A stretch of DNA of 64,000 nt from an uncultured Muribaculaceae bacterium (GTDB lineage: Bacteria > Bacteroidota > Bacteroidia > Bacteroidales > Muribaculaceae): the NCBI GenBank assembly GCA_910577315.1, contig CAJTME010000007.1, positions 1-64,000 of the forward strand, read 5' to 3'. Under the pieces are notes generated by a model. It was not told the DNA's origin and made no database searches. It saw nothing but the letters and a program-made list of their open reading frames with translations. Numbering within the stretch: the first letter of the stretch is position 1; every line of letters starts with the position of its first letter. Shown here piece after piece: positions 14,903 through 23,176 of the stretch. A program made the position numbers and the translations under genes.

Positions 14903-17356
14903 ATGGGCAAAATGAAATATCTGATAATTGGCGGAGTGGCCGGCGGAGCCACAGCTGCGGCAAGAATACGGCGCCTCACCGAGGACGCCGAAATCATCCT
15001 GTTCGAAAAAGGCGAGCATATCTCCTATGCCAACTGCGGGCTGCCGTATTACATTGGCGGCGTAATCGCCGAACGCGAGAAACTGCTGGTGCAGACACCG
15101 GCCGCGTTCAGCCAACGTTTCAACATCGACGTTCGGGTCAATTCGGAGGTAACCTCAATCGACCCGAAGGCAAAAACTGTAACGGTTTCCGGCCCTGACG
15201 GCACATCATACACGGAAAGGTATGACAAACTGCTGCTCTCGCCGGGCGCGTCGCCGGTCAAGCCACCGCTGCCTGGCATTGACACCGACGGCATATTCAC
15301 CCTCCGCAATGTCGCTGACACCGACATCATAAAAGCAAGGGTAGCGACCGGCGATGTGAAGCGGGCCGTGATTGTGGGCGGAGGTTTCATCGGCCTGGAG
15401 ATGGCCGAGAATCTGAGTCACGCCGGCGCGGAAGTCGCAGTGGTGGAGATGGCTCCGCAGGTTATGGCCCCCATTGACTTCTCGATGGCACAGATTGTCC
15501 ACTCTCATTTGCAGGAAAAGGGCGTGCGCCTGTATCTCAACACGGCGGTCGCATCGTTCTCAAAACACGGCAATGAGATTGAAATCACATTTGCCGACGG
15601 ACGCAAAATCTTGGCCGATATGGTGATTCTTTCCATCGGCGTCCGTCCCAACTCGGCACTTGCCGAAGCTGCCGGAATAGAACTCGGCGCATCTCGCGGC
15701 ATCAAGGTCAACGAATTCCTGCGCACCTCCGACAAAAACATCTATGCCGTCGGCGACGCCATAGAGTTCCCACACCCCGTCACTGGCCAACCCTGGCTCA
15801 ACTATCTCGCCGGGCCGGCCAACCGACAGGCCCGCATCGTGGCAGACAACATGGTGCTCGGCGACACCGTCAGGTATGAAGGCGCCATCGGAACCTCCGT
15901 AGCCAAAGTGTTCGACATGACCGTGGCTGCCACAGGGCTTCCCGCCAAGCGGCTCAAACGCGACGGAATAGCCTACCAGTCGGCTACCATCCATCCCAAT
16001 TCGCACGCCGGATACTATCCCGACGCAATGCCCATGACAATCAAGGTGGTGTTCTCGCCGTCCGATGGCAAACTGCTCGGCGCGCAGATAGTGGGATATG
16101 AAGGTGTCGACAAGCGCATCGACACAATAGCCCAGGTCATTAAGAACGGAGGCACCGTTGCCGACCTTACGAAAATCGAGCAGGCCTATGCCCCGCCCTA
16201 CTCCTCGGCAAAAGATCCCGTTGCCATTGCCGGATATGTCGCCGGCAACATACTCTCGGGCAAAATGAAACCGGCCTACTGGCGCGAGATTTCAGAGGGC
16301 AACAAAGAGGATTATACATTAATAGATGTGCGTACCCCCATGGAATATGCCACCGGAGCGCTGCCGGGAGCCATCAACATACCCCTCGATTCCATGCGCG
16401 AACGCCTCGGCGAGATTCCCTCGGGAAAACCTGTCGTGGTTTACTGCGGTGTGGGACTGCGCGGCTACCTTGCATCGAATATCCTGCGCTTGAACGGATT
16501 TAAGAACGTCCGCAACCTCATCGGCGGCATCAAGACATTCCGCGCAGCCACGGCGCCTCTCCCCACACCCCAGCCATTCACAACACAACCCATGCAAAAT
16601 ATCCCATCCCAGCCAAAGACCGCCGGACACACTTTAAAAATCGACGCATGCGGCCTGTCGTGCCCCGGCCCCATAATGAAACTTAAAGAAGCTGTCGACG
16701 GGCTTCCGGGAGGCGCCTCGCTCGAAATCAGCGCTACAGACCCCGGTTTTGTACGCGACGCCGAGGCCTGGTGCCAGTCGACCGGAAATAAATTCGTAAC
16801 ATCAAGAACCGCTGCAGGAAAATATCACGTCACAGTGGAACGCGGCGATGAAACCGCCCCCGCAACCCAGCCGGTAAACCAACCGGCACGCGGCAAAACC
16901 TTCGTGCTGTTCAGCGACGATTTGGATAAGGCACTCGCCACGTTCGTCATGGCCAATGGAGCTGCGGCCACCGGCGAGAAGGTCACGATATTCTTCACAT
17001 TCTGGGGACTGAACGCCATTAAGAAAACAGACAAGCCAAAAGTCCGCAAGGATATTTTCGGCAGAATGTTCTCCATGATGCTGCCGTCTGATTCAAAATC
17101 GCTCAAGATGTCGAAGATGAACATGATGGGCTTAGGACCGAAAATGATGCGCTACGTAATGAAACACAAAAATGTGGATTCATTGGAAGAACTGCGCGAA
17201 GCCGCAATCAAAAACGGCGTCGAGTTCATCGCATGCCAGATGTCGATGGACGTCATGGGGGTGTGCCGAGAAGAACTCCTTGACAACGTTACAATCGGCG
17301 GAGTGGCCACCTATATGAACCGCGCGGACCAAGCCGGATTAAATCTCTTCATCTGA
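14903..17356 (+). CDS. CoA-disulfide reductase/rhodanese/TusA/DsrE fusion protein
   Basis: The 817-residue cytoplasmic protein joins four sulfur-handling domains. Residues 4-450 are a flavoprotein disulfide reductase with the FAD motif IIGGVAGGATAAA and the single active Cys45 in YANCGLP, as in CoA-disulfide reductases and Nox-type enzymes. Residues about 465-550 are a rhodanese with Cys515 (VYCGVGLRG). Residues about 575-645 are a TusA/SirA domain with Cys587 in the CPGP motif. The remainder is a DsrE-like domain (FVLFSDDLDKALATFVMANGA, and the ACQMSMDVMG segment). Together they can reduce CoA persulfide or disulfide and pass sulfane sulfur between cysteines. The divergent OxyR suggests induction by peroxide or persulfide. 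Confidence 0.9.
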   Translation: MGKMKYLIIGGVAGGATAAARIRRLTEDAEIILFEKGEHISYANCGLPYYIGGVIAEREKLLVQTPAAFSQRFNIDVRVNSEVTSIDPKAKTVTVSGPDGTSYTERYDKLLLSPGASPVKPPLPGIDTDGIFTLRNVADTDIIKARVATGDVKRAVIVGGGFIGLEMAENLSHAGAEVAVVEMAPQVMAPIDFSMAQIVHSHLQEKGVRLYLNTAVASFSKHGNEIEITFADGRKILADMVILSIGVRPNSALAEAAGIELGASRGIKVNEFLRTSDKNIYAVGDAIEFPHPVTGQPWLNYLAGPANRQARIVADNMVLGDTVRYEGAIGTSVAKVFDMTVAATGLPAKRLKRDGIAYQSATIHPNSHAGYYPDAMPMTIKVVFSPSDGKLLGAQIVGYEGVDKRIDTIAQVIKNGGTVADLTKIEQAYAPPYSSAKDPVAIAGYVAGNILSGKMKPAYWREISEGNKEDYTLIDVRTPMEYATGALPGAINIPLDSMRERLGEIPSGKPVVVYCGVGLRGYLASNILRLNGFKNVRNLIGGIKTFRAATAPLPTPQPFTTQPMQNIPSQPKTAGHTLKIDACGLSCPGPIMKLKEAVDGLPGGASLEISATDPGFVRDAEAWCQSTGNKFVTSRTAAGKYHVTVERGDETAPATQPVNQPARGKTFVLFSDDLDKALATFVMANGAAATGEKVTIFFTFWGLNAIKKTDKPKVRKDIFGRMFSMMLPSDSKSLKMSKMNMMGLGPKMMRYVMKHKNVDSLEELREAAIKNGVEFIACQMSMDVMGVCREELLDNVTIGGVATYMNRADQAGLNLFI

Positions 17357-17386
17357 CCGTCCGCCGCTCCAGGCCGTTCTCATCAC

Positions 17387-17427
17387 AAAACTCAGCGCAT
17401 GGCTATTAAGGTCATGCGCTGAGTTTT
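17387..17427 (+). terminator. Intrinsic terminator
   Basis: A perfect 15-base stem (17387-17401 with 17413-17427) with an 11-base loop ends in TTTT. It lies 30 bases after the fusion gene stop. Confidence 0.88.
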
Positions 17428-17485
17428 CATGGGGTCTTTAATAACATTTAAGCATATTCATCTGAATAGTACGGATTATTTTTCG

Positions 17486-17493
17486 TAACTTTG
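17486..17493 (+). promoter_or_regulatory. -7 promoter element of the LysO operon
   Basis: TAACTTTG matches the Bacteroidetes -7 element. It implies a leader of about 235 bases before the first LysO gene, the longest leader in the window. Confidence 0.55.
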
Positions 17494-17734
17494 TACTCAA
17501 ATACAACCATATGCTTACTGCGACCAAATACATCAACCGCCAGAATGCCCGGGCCGAAGAACGCCTGTGCCGGGTGGTGCATGTCCATTGGTTCAGTGGT
17601 TTCGTTTAAGCTGCATAACCACGACGGCGGTACATTTCCAGGGATTTATCCGATTGGAACTAACGCGCCGTTTATTCCTTTCCACAAAATGTATAACCAC
17701 GGTTTAGGCCTAGATGGCCTTGACCTATTATTTC
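17494..17734 (+). ncRNA. Long, possibly structured leader before the LysO genes
   Basis: About 240 bases between the -7 element and the LysO start hold no full-length gene. AAGCTGCAT (17608-17616) is an exact complement of ATGCAGCTT (17735-17743), which contains the start codon, so the leader could fold back on it. Two related segments (TAACCACGACGG and TAACCACGGTTT) and a small reading frame (17511-17609) also lie here. I cannot match it to a known riboswitch. Confidence 0.35.
17511..17609 (+). CDS. Possible 32-residue leader peptide
   Basis: An ATG 17 bases after the -7 element opens a 32-codon frame (beginning MLTATKYINRQNARAEERL, then CRVVHVHWFSGFV) that ends exactly where the start-codon-pairing segment begins (17608). 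Position and size suit a regulatory leader peptide. There is no homology support that I can name, so it could also be chance. Confidence 0.25.
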   Translation: MLTATKYINRQNARAEERLCRVVHVHWFSGFV

Positions 17735-18022
17735 ATGCAGCTTATGTTTACAGTTCTCATCTTACTTATAATATCGGCTATCGCAGGCTATCTGCTCCGA
17801 AATTTCACCTCCCTGCAAAAAGTCCTCAACCGTTCGACAACCATAACCATTGTTCTGCTGCTTTTCATATTTGGCATGAGCATAGGTTCAAATGAATCCA
17901 TATTGTCCAACCTTCACAAAGACGGAGCAAAAGCTGGCGTAATTGCTGTTCTCGGCATACTCGGCAGCGTTGCGGCCACCGCCTGCTTCCGCCTCATGAA
18001 CAAGAAAGGAGGTGCGAAATGA
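17735..18022 (+). CDS. LysO family lysine exporter, N-terminal subunit
   Basis: This small membrane protein (95 residues from this ATG) corresponds to the N-terminal part of E. coli LysO (YbjE). It has three hydrophobic segments, with YLLRNFTSLQKVLNR and FGMSIGSNESILSNL between them. In many Bacteroidetes LysO is made as two proteins, so the split is not a frameshift. It overlaps the next gene by four bases (ATGA). In-frame ATGs at 17714 and 17744 are alternative starts. I prefer 17735, since the leader pairing covers it. LysO exports lysine and toxic lysine analogues. Confidence 0.82.
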   Translation: MQLMFTVLILLIISAIAGYLLRNFTSLQKVLNRSTTITIVLLLFIFGMSIGSNESILSNLHKDGAKAGVIAVLGILGSVAATACFRLMNKKGGAK

Positions 18023-18648
18023 GCCACCTGTTGTTTCCCCTGACGGTGCTTCTCGGCGCACTGGCCGGATGGCTCGGACTTATGCCCGCTTTCGTGTCGG
18101 AATACTCCCTTCCACATCTCCTGCTATACGCCCTCATTATTCAGGTGGGTTTAGGACTTGGAATGAGACCCGACATCAAAAAAATCATAAAGGGATTCAA
18201 TCCGCGCCTGTTGCTGCTGCCAGTCTGCACCATCGTCGGCACCCTGTCGTTCACCTTTCTTGCAACCCTGCTTTTCAAGGGAGACTCGTCCTCCGACCTG
18301 ATGGCAATCGGGAGCGGCTTCGGATACTACACACTCTCCTCAGTACTTATCGTACAATTCAAAGAAGCCGCCGTCGGCCCCGAAGCTGCCGCATCCATCG
18401 CGGCCATAGCACTGCTGACAAATGTAGTCCGGGAGATGTTCGCTCTGATTTCATGCCAGTATCTGTCAAAGAAAGGACACGGAGAAACGGCAATCTCGGT
18501 TGCTGGAATAAACTCGATGGACGTATGTCTGCCAATGATTGTCGGCACCGGCAAATCGTCTGACACGCGGTTGGTATCGGCCGCCTTGTTTCACGGTCTG
18601 ATTCTTGAAATCAGCGTGCCCGTGTTGATTTCCCTGTTCTGCGGATAA
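18019..18648 (+). CDS. LysO family lysine exporter, C-terminal subunit
   Basis: The 209-residue membrane protein corresponds to the C-terminal part of LysO (DUF340). Several hydrophobic segments include QVGLGLGMRPD, the family stretch MAIGSGFGYYTLSSVL and a later NSMDVCLPMIVGTGK. With the preceding small protein it should form the inner-membrane exporter for L-lysine. It starts at an ATGA overlap with the upstream stop, showing translational coupling, and ends before a long bidirectional terminator. Confidence 0.87.
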   Translation: MSHLLFPLTVLLGALAGWLGLMPAFVSEYSLPHLLLYALIIQVGLGLGMRPDIKKIIKGFNPRLLLLPVCTIVGTLSFTFLATLLFKGDSSSDLMAIGSGFGYYTLSSVLIVQFKEAAVGPEAAASIAAIALLTNVVREMFALISCQYLSKKGHGETAISVAGINSMDVCLPMIVGTGKSSDTRLVSAALFHGLILEISVPVLISLFCG

Positions 18649-18680
18649 TTGGAACCTGGGCACCATGAATTGCACATACT

Positions 18681-18732
18681 GTAAAATGAAGACGTGGCAC
18701 AATTTTGAAATTGCACCACGTCTTCATTTTAC
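18681..18732. terminator. Bidirectional terminator, long hairpin
   Basis: A perfect 17-base outer stem (18681-18697 with 18716-18732) plus an inner 6-base stem (18700-18705 with 18708-18713) lies between the converging LysO and MFS genes. The A-rich left arm and T-rich right arm suit both directions. Confidence 0.88.
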
Positions 18733-18745
18733 TGCATAACTCACC

Positions 18746-19933
18746 TTACGACGCGGCATGTATGGCTGGGCGGCGGAACGATATGACTGCAAACAGCAGC
18801 GCCATCAGTCCACACACCGTGACCAGTATCAAAGTGGTGGAAAGTATGTCGCCAAGTCCCACAAGCGGAGAAACTATACCGCCGAAAAGGAAGCCCGACG
18901 CGCCGAAAATAGCCGAGGCCGTCCCCACCATGCTCCGGCCCTCGTCCATGGCCATTGTTGTGGCGGAGGTGAGAATGAATCCCACGCTCACAAGCATCAG
19001 GAACGTGAACACCTCATAGGGCCAGAACGACGGCAACAGGACAGACACCAGAATCTGCACCAACGCCGAAACGGTAATACCAGCCGCTCCGAACAACGCG
19101 GCGTTAGACATCTTGCGGAATTTGAGCGACATTCCCGAACCGAGGCCTATGCCAAGCGCGTTCACGCCGAAAATGATAGCGAACTGCAATTCGGAGAATC
19201 CGAAATGGTTCTGGATGATGAACGAGGCCGATGAAACGTATGAGAACAGCACTCCGCAGTTAAAGGCATACAGCAGAGTGTACACCACAAAATATCTCAG
19301 CCTGAATATCTCGGGAAACTTGCTCATAAGGCTCATGATGGAGCCTGTGTAACGTTTATCCTTGCTGTGCGATTCACGGAATATCAGGCACATCACAAGT
19401 ATCCCGGCGCCGATACCGAACAGAATCCAGAAAATGCCCTGCCAGCCCACCGCCGCCGACACAAGACCGCCGATGACGGGAGCCGTGACAGGTGCGATTC
19501 CATTTACAGCGCCGATAATTGCAAGCGTCTTGGCCAGCTCGCGTCCCGAATAGCAGTCTGTCGCCACCGAACGCGACAGGACCAGTCCACCCGAGCCGCC
19601 GAGCCCCTGCAAAAAGCGGCATACGTTGAAAAACTCGATTGACGGAGAGTATATGCACGCTACGGTAGATACGGCGAACAAAACCATGGCCGACACAAGC
19701 ACGGCCTTGCGTCCATACTTGTCACTCAACGGGCCAAAGAAAACCTGACCGACGGCCAACCCGAGCATGCTCGTGGCCAATCCCATCTGAACGAGCGACG
19801 GTGTGGTATGGAACACATCGGCCATGGAGGGGAGCGTCGGCAGGTACATGTCGGTCACGAATGGCCCGAACGCCGATAGCGTTCCCAGAAAAGTTACAAG
19901 GAACAAATAGTATTTTTTGCTGAAATGTGACAT
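18746..19933 (-). CDS. Bcr/CflA family multidrug efflux MFS transporter
   Basis: The 395-residue protein has twelve predicted membrane segments. The family pattern TLSAFGPFVTDMYLPTLPSM near the N-terminus, MFS motif A GPLSDKYGRK (about 67-76) and the TM5 antiporter stretch APVIGG are seen. Bcr/CflA members export bicyclomycin, chloramphenicol, sulfonamides or cysteine/dipeptides in proton exchange. It stands alone between a terminator and its own promoter. The actual substrate is unknown. Confidence 0.9.
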   Translation of the reverse strand: MSHFSKKYYLFLVTFLGTLSAFGPFVTDMYLPTLPSMADVFHTTPSLVQMGLATSMLGLAVGQVFFGPLSDKYGRKAVLVSAMVLFAVSTVACIYSPSIEFFNVCRFLQGLGGSGGLVLSRSVATDCYSGRELAKTLAIIGAVNGIAPVTAPVIGGLVSAAVGWQGIFWILFGIGAGILVMCLIFRESHSKDKRYTGSIMSLMSKFPEIFRLRYFVVYTLLYAFNCGVLFSYVSSASFIIQNHFGFSELQFAIIFGVNALGIGLGSGMSLKFRKMSNAALFGAAGITVSALVQILVSVLLPSFWPYEVFTFLMLVSVGFILTSATTMAMDEGRSMVGTASAIFGASGFLFGGIVSPLVGLGDILSTTLILVTVCGLMALLFAVISFRRPAIHAAS

Positions 19934-19952
19934 AAGTAAGTAAAAATTTCCG

Positions 19953-19960
19953 CAAAGTTA
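19953..19960 (-). promoter_or_regulatory. -7 promoter element of the Bcr/CflA gene
   Basis: The minus strand reads TAACTTTG, 19 bases before the start codon. The -33 box is weak. Confidence 0.5.
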
Positions 19961-20085
19961 CCAATTTTAGCAGGTAACAACAGGACTTTTTATGGCCAAA
20001 TCCAACTAACAAATGGCGAACGACAGAATATACTCATACCTGAATCCATCAACTATTCAGGGTTTCCACAATAGCAATAAACAGA

Positions 20086-20117
20086 AAAATGCCACGCTCG
20101 GCGGAGCGCGGCATTTT
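20086..20117 (-). terminator. Terminator of the OmpA-family gene
   Basis: AAAATGCC with GGCATTTT, and an inner CGCTC/GAGCG stem, form a strong hairpin 23 bases after the stop at 20140. In the minus direction it runs into a T-rich stretch. Confidence 0.82.
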
Positions 20118-20139
20118 CCTTACGCAGGTTTAACTGTAA

Positions 20140-21273
20140 TTATTTGTTGGTGTCGAGGATGCAGATTGCAACGCGGTTCCAAGATTCTTCTTCGAACATG
20201 TTGCCGATACCTTCACCTTCGGCCACGATGCGGCTTGCGGGAATCTTGTAGTGCTTCATGAGAGCGGTCTTCACAGCCTCAGCGCGCTGGTTGGCAAGAC
20301 GGATGTTGAGTTCTTCGGGGCCGTCCTTAGAAGCGTAACCCTTGATGGTCACCTTGCTGTTGGGGTGGTTGTTGAGGTAGGCGGCGATCATTTCCACGTT
20401 AGGCATCTGGTCGTTGCCAATCTTGGAAGAACCAATCTTGAAGAATACGTAACGTACAGAGTTGAGGTGGTTGGAAACTTCCTTCACAACCTCGGGTTTG
20501 CGCGACTGGCAAGCTGCAAGGTCAGCGGCAAGAGCGGCGTTGTTGGCAGCGAGAGCGGCGTTTTCTACGGTCTGAGCCTCAACAGCTGCGCGAAGAGCGT
20601 TGATGTCGGCGTTGAGACCATCGACTTCTGCCTGGTCATAAGGACGTACGCAGGTGAAGTTCTTGCCACCGAAGTGGTAGGTCACACCGGCCATGAGGTT
20701 GAAAGTGGCGGCATTGAGGTTGTATGCGGCCGAGCTCTGGGAAACGCGGTTGCTGGTCATGTCCCATACGATAGAAGGCTTGAGCGATACGGTGAAGTTG
20801 TCGCTTACGTTAAAGTTGAAGTTAAGTCCAACTTTGGTTGCGAAGAAGTTTTCGTCTTCAACGCGGGTCTCGAAGTAGTGACCCCAACCGGCACCTGCAA
20901 CGGCTTCGATGTCGAAGGGACGGCCGGCGCATTGGTAACCGCCGAAGAGGTTGAAGAGGTTAACGGCTCCGTATACGCCTACATAAGAGTTGTCGAAAGC
21001 TGTCGAGCTCTGAGGGCCATACCAACGGGAGGTGTTGATGCCGAAAGCACCTTCAGCGCCGATTGCGAATGCAGGAGTGATCTGCTTGTCGAGGTGCAAA
21101 CCAACTATGGCGCGCATATCGCCGAAGAATGCGTGATGATTCATAGGAGTGGTGACACCGCCATCAAGGCCAAGCGACCAATTGTCAGAGAAGCGGGGAG
21201 CCTGGATAGCGTTCTGGGCATTGGCTGCGATTGCAGTAGCGGCAATGGCTGCCATCAAAACGATTTTTTTCAT
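20140..21273 (-). CDS. OmpA family outer-membrane porin
   Basis: The 377-residue protein has a signal peptide (ending ANAQ, residues 1-20), an eight-stranded beta-barrel region (about 25-210), an Ala-rich helical linker (about 220-255) and a C-terminal OmpA peptidoglycan-binding domain (about 265-377). The domain contains the signature VTIKGYASKDGPEELNIRLA and the basic residues that hold diaminopimelate. The length and layout match the abundant OmpA proteins of Bacteroidales. It anchors the outer membrane to the wall. It is monocistronic with its own promoter and terminator. Confidence 0.92.
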   Translation of the reverse strand: MKKIVLMAAIAATAIAANAQNAIQAPRFSDNWSLGLDGGVTTPMNHHAFFGDMRAIVGLHLDKQITPAFAIGAEGAFGINTSRWYGPQSSTAFDNSYVGVYGAVNLFNLFGGYQCAGRPFDIEAVAGAGWGHYFETRVEDENFFATKVGLNFNFNVSDNFTVSLKPSIVWDMTSNRVSQSSAAYNLNAATFNLMAGVTYHFGGKNFTCVRPYDQAEVDGLNADINALRAAVEAQTVENAALAANNAALAADLAACQSRKPEVVKEVSNHLNSVRYVFFKIGSSKIGNDQMPNVEMIAAYLNNHPNSKVTIKGYASKDGPEELNIRLANQRAEAVKTALMKHYKIPASRIVAEGEGIGNMFEEESWNRVAICILDTNK

Positions 21274-21339
21274 AATTTGAGGTAAGTTTTTATGGTTATG
21301 TTATCTCTGCGTATAAACCTATTGGGTTGTTTTAGGCTG

Positions 21340-21371
21340 CAAAGGTAAGCATTTAATTGAAACATTACAAC
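21340..21371 (-). promoter_or_regulatory. Promoter of the OmpA-family gene
   Basis: On the minus strand GTTG (21368-21371), 20 bases, then TACCTTTG (21340-21347) follow the Bacteroidetes consensus with one mismatch in the -33 box. The leader is about 60 bases. The rest of the gap up to 21634 shows no gene and no other strong signal. Confidence 0.65.
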
Positions 21372-21634
21372 TATTCAAACAAAGGAATGCGCAAAAAGTT
21401 GAGTCGGAAAAACCGTGATAATGCACGCCGGCATGCTAAAATCTCCCGAATGATTTGAGATTCAGTGCTATAGAATTATATAATATGCGCGTCTTAAAAA
21501 GCATGGCATAACCAATCTAAGTGCTGTGGAAGCATCTTTCCGCATCTACTATCAAAATACCTGCATGAACGGGGCATGACATGGGAACTTTTGCTACAAA
21601 GGATATGTTTATACAATATCTAATTACTACTGTT

Positions 21635-22072
21635 ATGAGAAAAATTGCACTATCCCTTATAATTTTGATGAGCGCTGGATTGATTGCCTCAGCCAAGGAC
21701 ACCTACGCACATGACGCATCCGTTTTACCGGCACCGGCCCAAAACACTTTGAAAAACAATTTCAAGGCCAAGGTCAGCGTTGTCAAGATTGACAAAGATT
21801 TTGGCCGTATAAGCGAATATGAAGTAATATTGAACGATGGCACGGAGGTTACTTTCGACACCAAGGGTAACTGGAAAGACGTCGAGACATCCGCCGACAA
21901 GTCGGTGCCGAACGAGTTCGTGCTGCAGCCAATACGCGATTATGTGAAGAAAACTCACTCCGGCACGCGAATCGTCGGAATCGAACGCGAACGCAACGGA
22001 TTTGAAGTCACGCTCAACAACGGAATTGACATGAAATTTGACAAAAACGGAAATTTCCTGAAATACGATTAA
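21635..22072 (+). CDS. Exported PepSY-like (BLIP-fold) protein
   Basis: The 145-residue protein has a signal peptide (residues 1-20, LIASAKD) and two copies of a PepSY-like repeat. Each copy ends in a strand pair of the kind YEVILNDGTEVTFDTKGNW and FEVTLNNGIDMKFDKNGNF. This is the DUF2874/BLIP-like family found in gut Bacteroidales, with periplasmic location and unproven role (inhibitor or binding). I start it at the ATG at 21635, where the signal peptide begins. A lipoprotein of the same family follows 33 bases later. Confidence 0.82.
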   Translation: MRKIALSLIILMSAGLIASAKDTYAHDASVLPAPAQNTLKNNFKAKVSVVKIDKDFGRISEYEVILNDGTEVTFDTKGNWKDVETSADKSVPNEFVLQPIRDYVKKTHSGTRIVGIERERNGFEVTLNNGIDMKFDKNGNFLKYD

Positions 22073-22105
22073 TCATCACCACCTCTAAAAAACTAACCCT
22101 CACAA

Positions 22106-22552
22106 ATGAAAAAACTATGGTATGCCCTTGTCATAGGGCTTGTGGGCAGCCTTGCATGGAGCTGCTCGGACGACGACTACTACAACGACTTTGACCTCGG
22201 CTATCTTCCTCCCGACGCGCAGGCTTTTCTGTCGACTTTCTTTTACAACGATTATGTGGACGACTATTGGACGGAAGGTTACGGAGAAAACCTCATCTAT
22301 GTCGTTGAGTTTGACAGCGGCCTTGAAGTTGTGTTCGACTACACAGGCAACTGGCTTGAGGTAGATGCCCCCGGAAACTGGGCCATACCCGGTGGGATTG
22401 CACCTGCGGCAATAGAATGGTTCATTGCCGACAATTTCCCATACTGCGGCATCAATGAAATCAAACGCGACTACTGGGGGTATGAGGTAGAGCTTACCGA
22501 CGGCACCGACCTCATGTTCGATCCCAATTGCAATTTCATAGGCTACGATTAA
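22106..22552 (+). CDS. PepSY-like (BLIP-fold) lipoprotein
   Basis: The 148-residue protein has a lipoprotein signal (LAWSC, Cys20) followed by an Asp/Tyr-rich stretch (SDDDYYNDFD) and two repeats like those in the preceding gene (YVVEFDSGLEVVFDYTGNW and YEVELTDGTDLMFDPNCNF). It is very acidic. The aspartates after the cysteine could direct lipoprotein sorting to the cell surface in Bacteroidetes, although the known surface signal differs in detail. It is paired with the soluble form. The function is unknown. Confidence 0.82.
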   Translation: MKKLWYALVIGLVGSLAWSCSDDDYYNDFDLGYLPPDAQAFLSTFFYNDYVDDYWTEGYGENLIYVVEFDSGLEVVFDYTGNWLEVDAPGNWAIPGGIAPAAIEWFIADNFPYCGINEIKRDYWGYEVELTDGTDLMFDPNCNFIGYD

Positions 22553-22557
22553 TACGA

Positions 22558-23106
22558 TTAAGCGGGCGTTTGACCGAATTCCCTATGGAGCTGTTCAAAG
22601 CGGTCGGCGGTCGACGCTGAATGTCGTGCCATCGAAGCCCTTACCCGTTCGAGCGTTTTGCGTTGCATGTCGCCTGATTTACTATAAAATTTGTCGGCAT
22701 AGCACACAAGGCGCTCGAGCTGCGTTTCGGGCATAAACACCCTGTCGGGCGGCAGCAGAAGGTTCAGTTCGGCTATATCTTCCTGCGTAATGCCGGCCCC
22801 GGTATGGCGTTCCGCCACTCTCGCAGCCCATTCAGGCGCACCCTCGGCACGCAACAGGTCGGCGCCAAGAATACCATGGCGCAGATACGGTTCAGTGCCG
22901 TGGCAATGTATACCCGGAGCATCGGTGAGAAATATGCCGATGTCATGCAACATGGCAGCTTCCTCCACCATCTGCTCATCAAGTCCGAGCTTCAATCGTC
23001 GGTTTATTTCAAGCGCCAGGTCGGCCACCGAGCGGGAATGACGTTCGAGTATATCACGCAACGGAGTGCCCGAGGGATAATATTTGTCGTAAATCTGCTT
23101 ATACAT
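22558..23106 (-). CDS. HD domain phosphohydrolase
   Basis: The 182-residue protein has an HD/HDIG metal-binding core. HSRSVADLAL supplies the first His, LHDIG the His-Asp pair, and later HGILGAD, RHTG and YADKFYS segments complete the family pattern. Such proteins hydrolyse phosphate esters, often of nucleotides. The compact form here resembles the YqeK/uncharacterised HD group of Bacteroidetes. I chose the ATG at 23106, because the longer frame runs into the ilvE terminator hairpin. The substrate is unknown. Confidence 0.82.
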   Translation of the reverse strand: MYKQIYDKYYPSGTPLRDILERHSRSVADLALEINRRLKLGLDEQMVEEAAMLHDIGIFLTDAPGIHCHGTEPYLRHGILGADLLRAEGAPEWAARVAERHTGAGITQEDIAELNLLLPPDRVFMPETQLERLVCYADKFYSKSGDMQRKTLERVRASMARHSASTADRFEQLHREFGQTPA

Positions 23107-23118
23107 ATATAAATAAAT

Positions 23119-23164
23119 GCAAACGGACAAACGTTGGAGAATCTCCTCGCGTTTGTCCGTTTGC
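23119..23164 (-). terminator. Terminator of ilvE
   Basis: A perfect 15-base stem (23119-23133 with 23150-23164), with a small GGAGA/TCTCC hairpin in the loop, starts 12 bases after the ilvE stop. It separates ilvE from the HD gene. Confidence 0.8.
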
Positions 23165-23176
23165 AATATTGTAAGT

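Noticed and set aside
17494..17734. Assignment of the LysO leader to the known lysine riboswitch
   Set aside because: I could not find the conserved core segments of the lysine riboswitch in order. Only one GCCGAAG-like stretch is present, which is not enough.
17491..17895. A 134-codon frame crossing the LysO leader and start
   Set aside because: It begins at a TTG inside the -7 element, overlaps the LysO gene in another frame and has no family pattern. The region is better read as leader.
17735..18648. Frameshift in lysO
   Set aside because: The two parts overlap as ATGA and both look intact. A two-protein LysO is the usual form in Bacteroidetes.
20251..21285. Long plus-strand reading frame opposite the OmpA gene
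   Set aside because: The minus-strand gene has a signal peptide, OmpA domain, promoter and terminator. The opposite frame has no recognisable domain and is a result of codon use.
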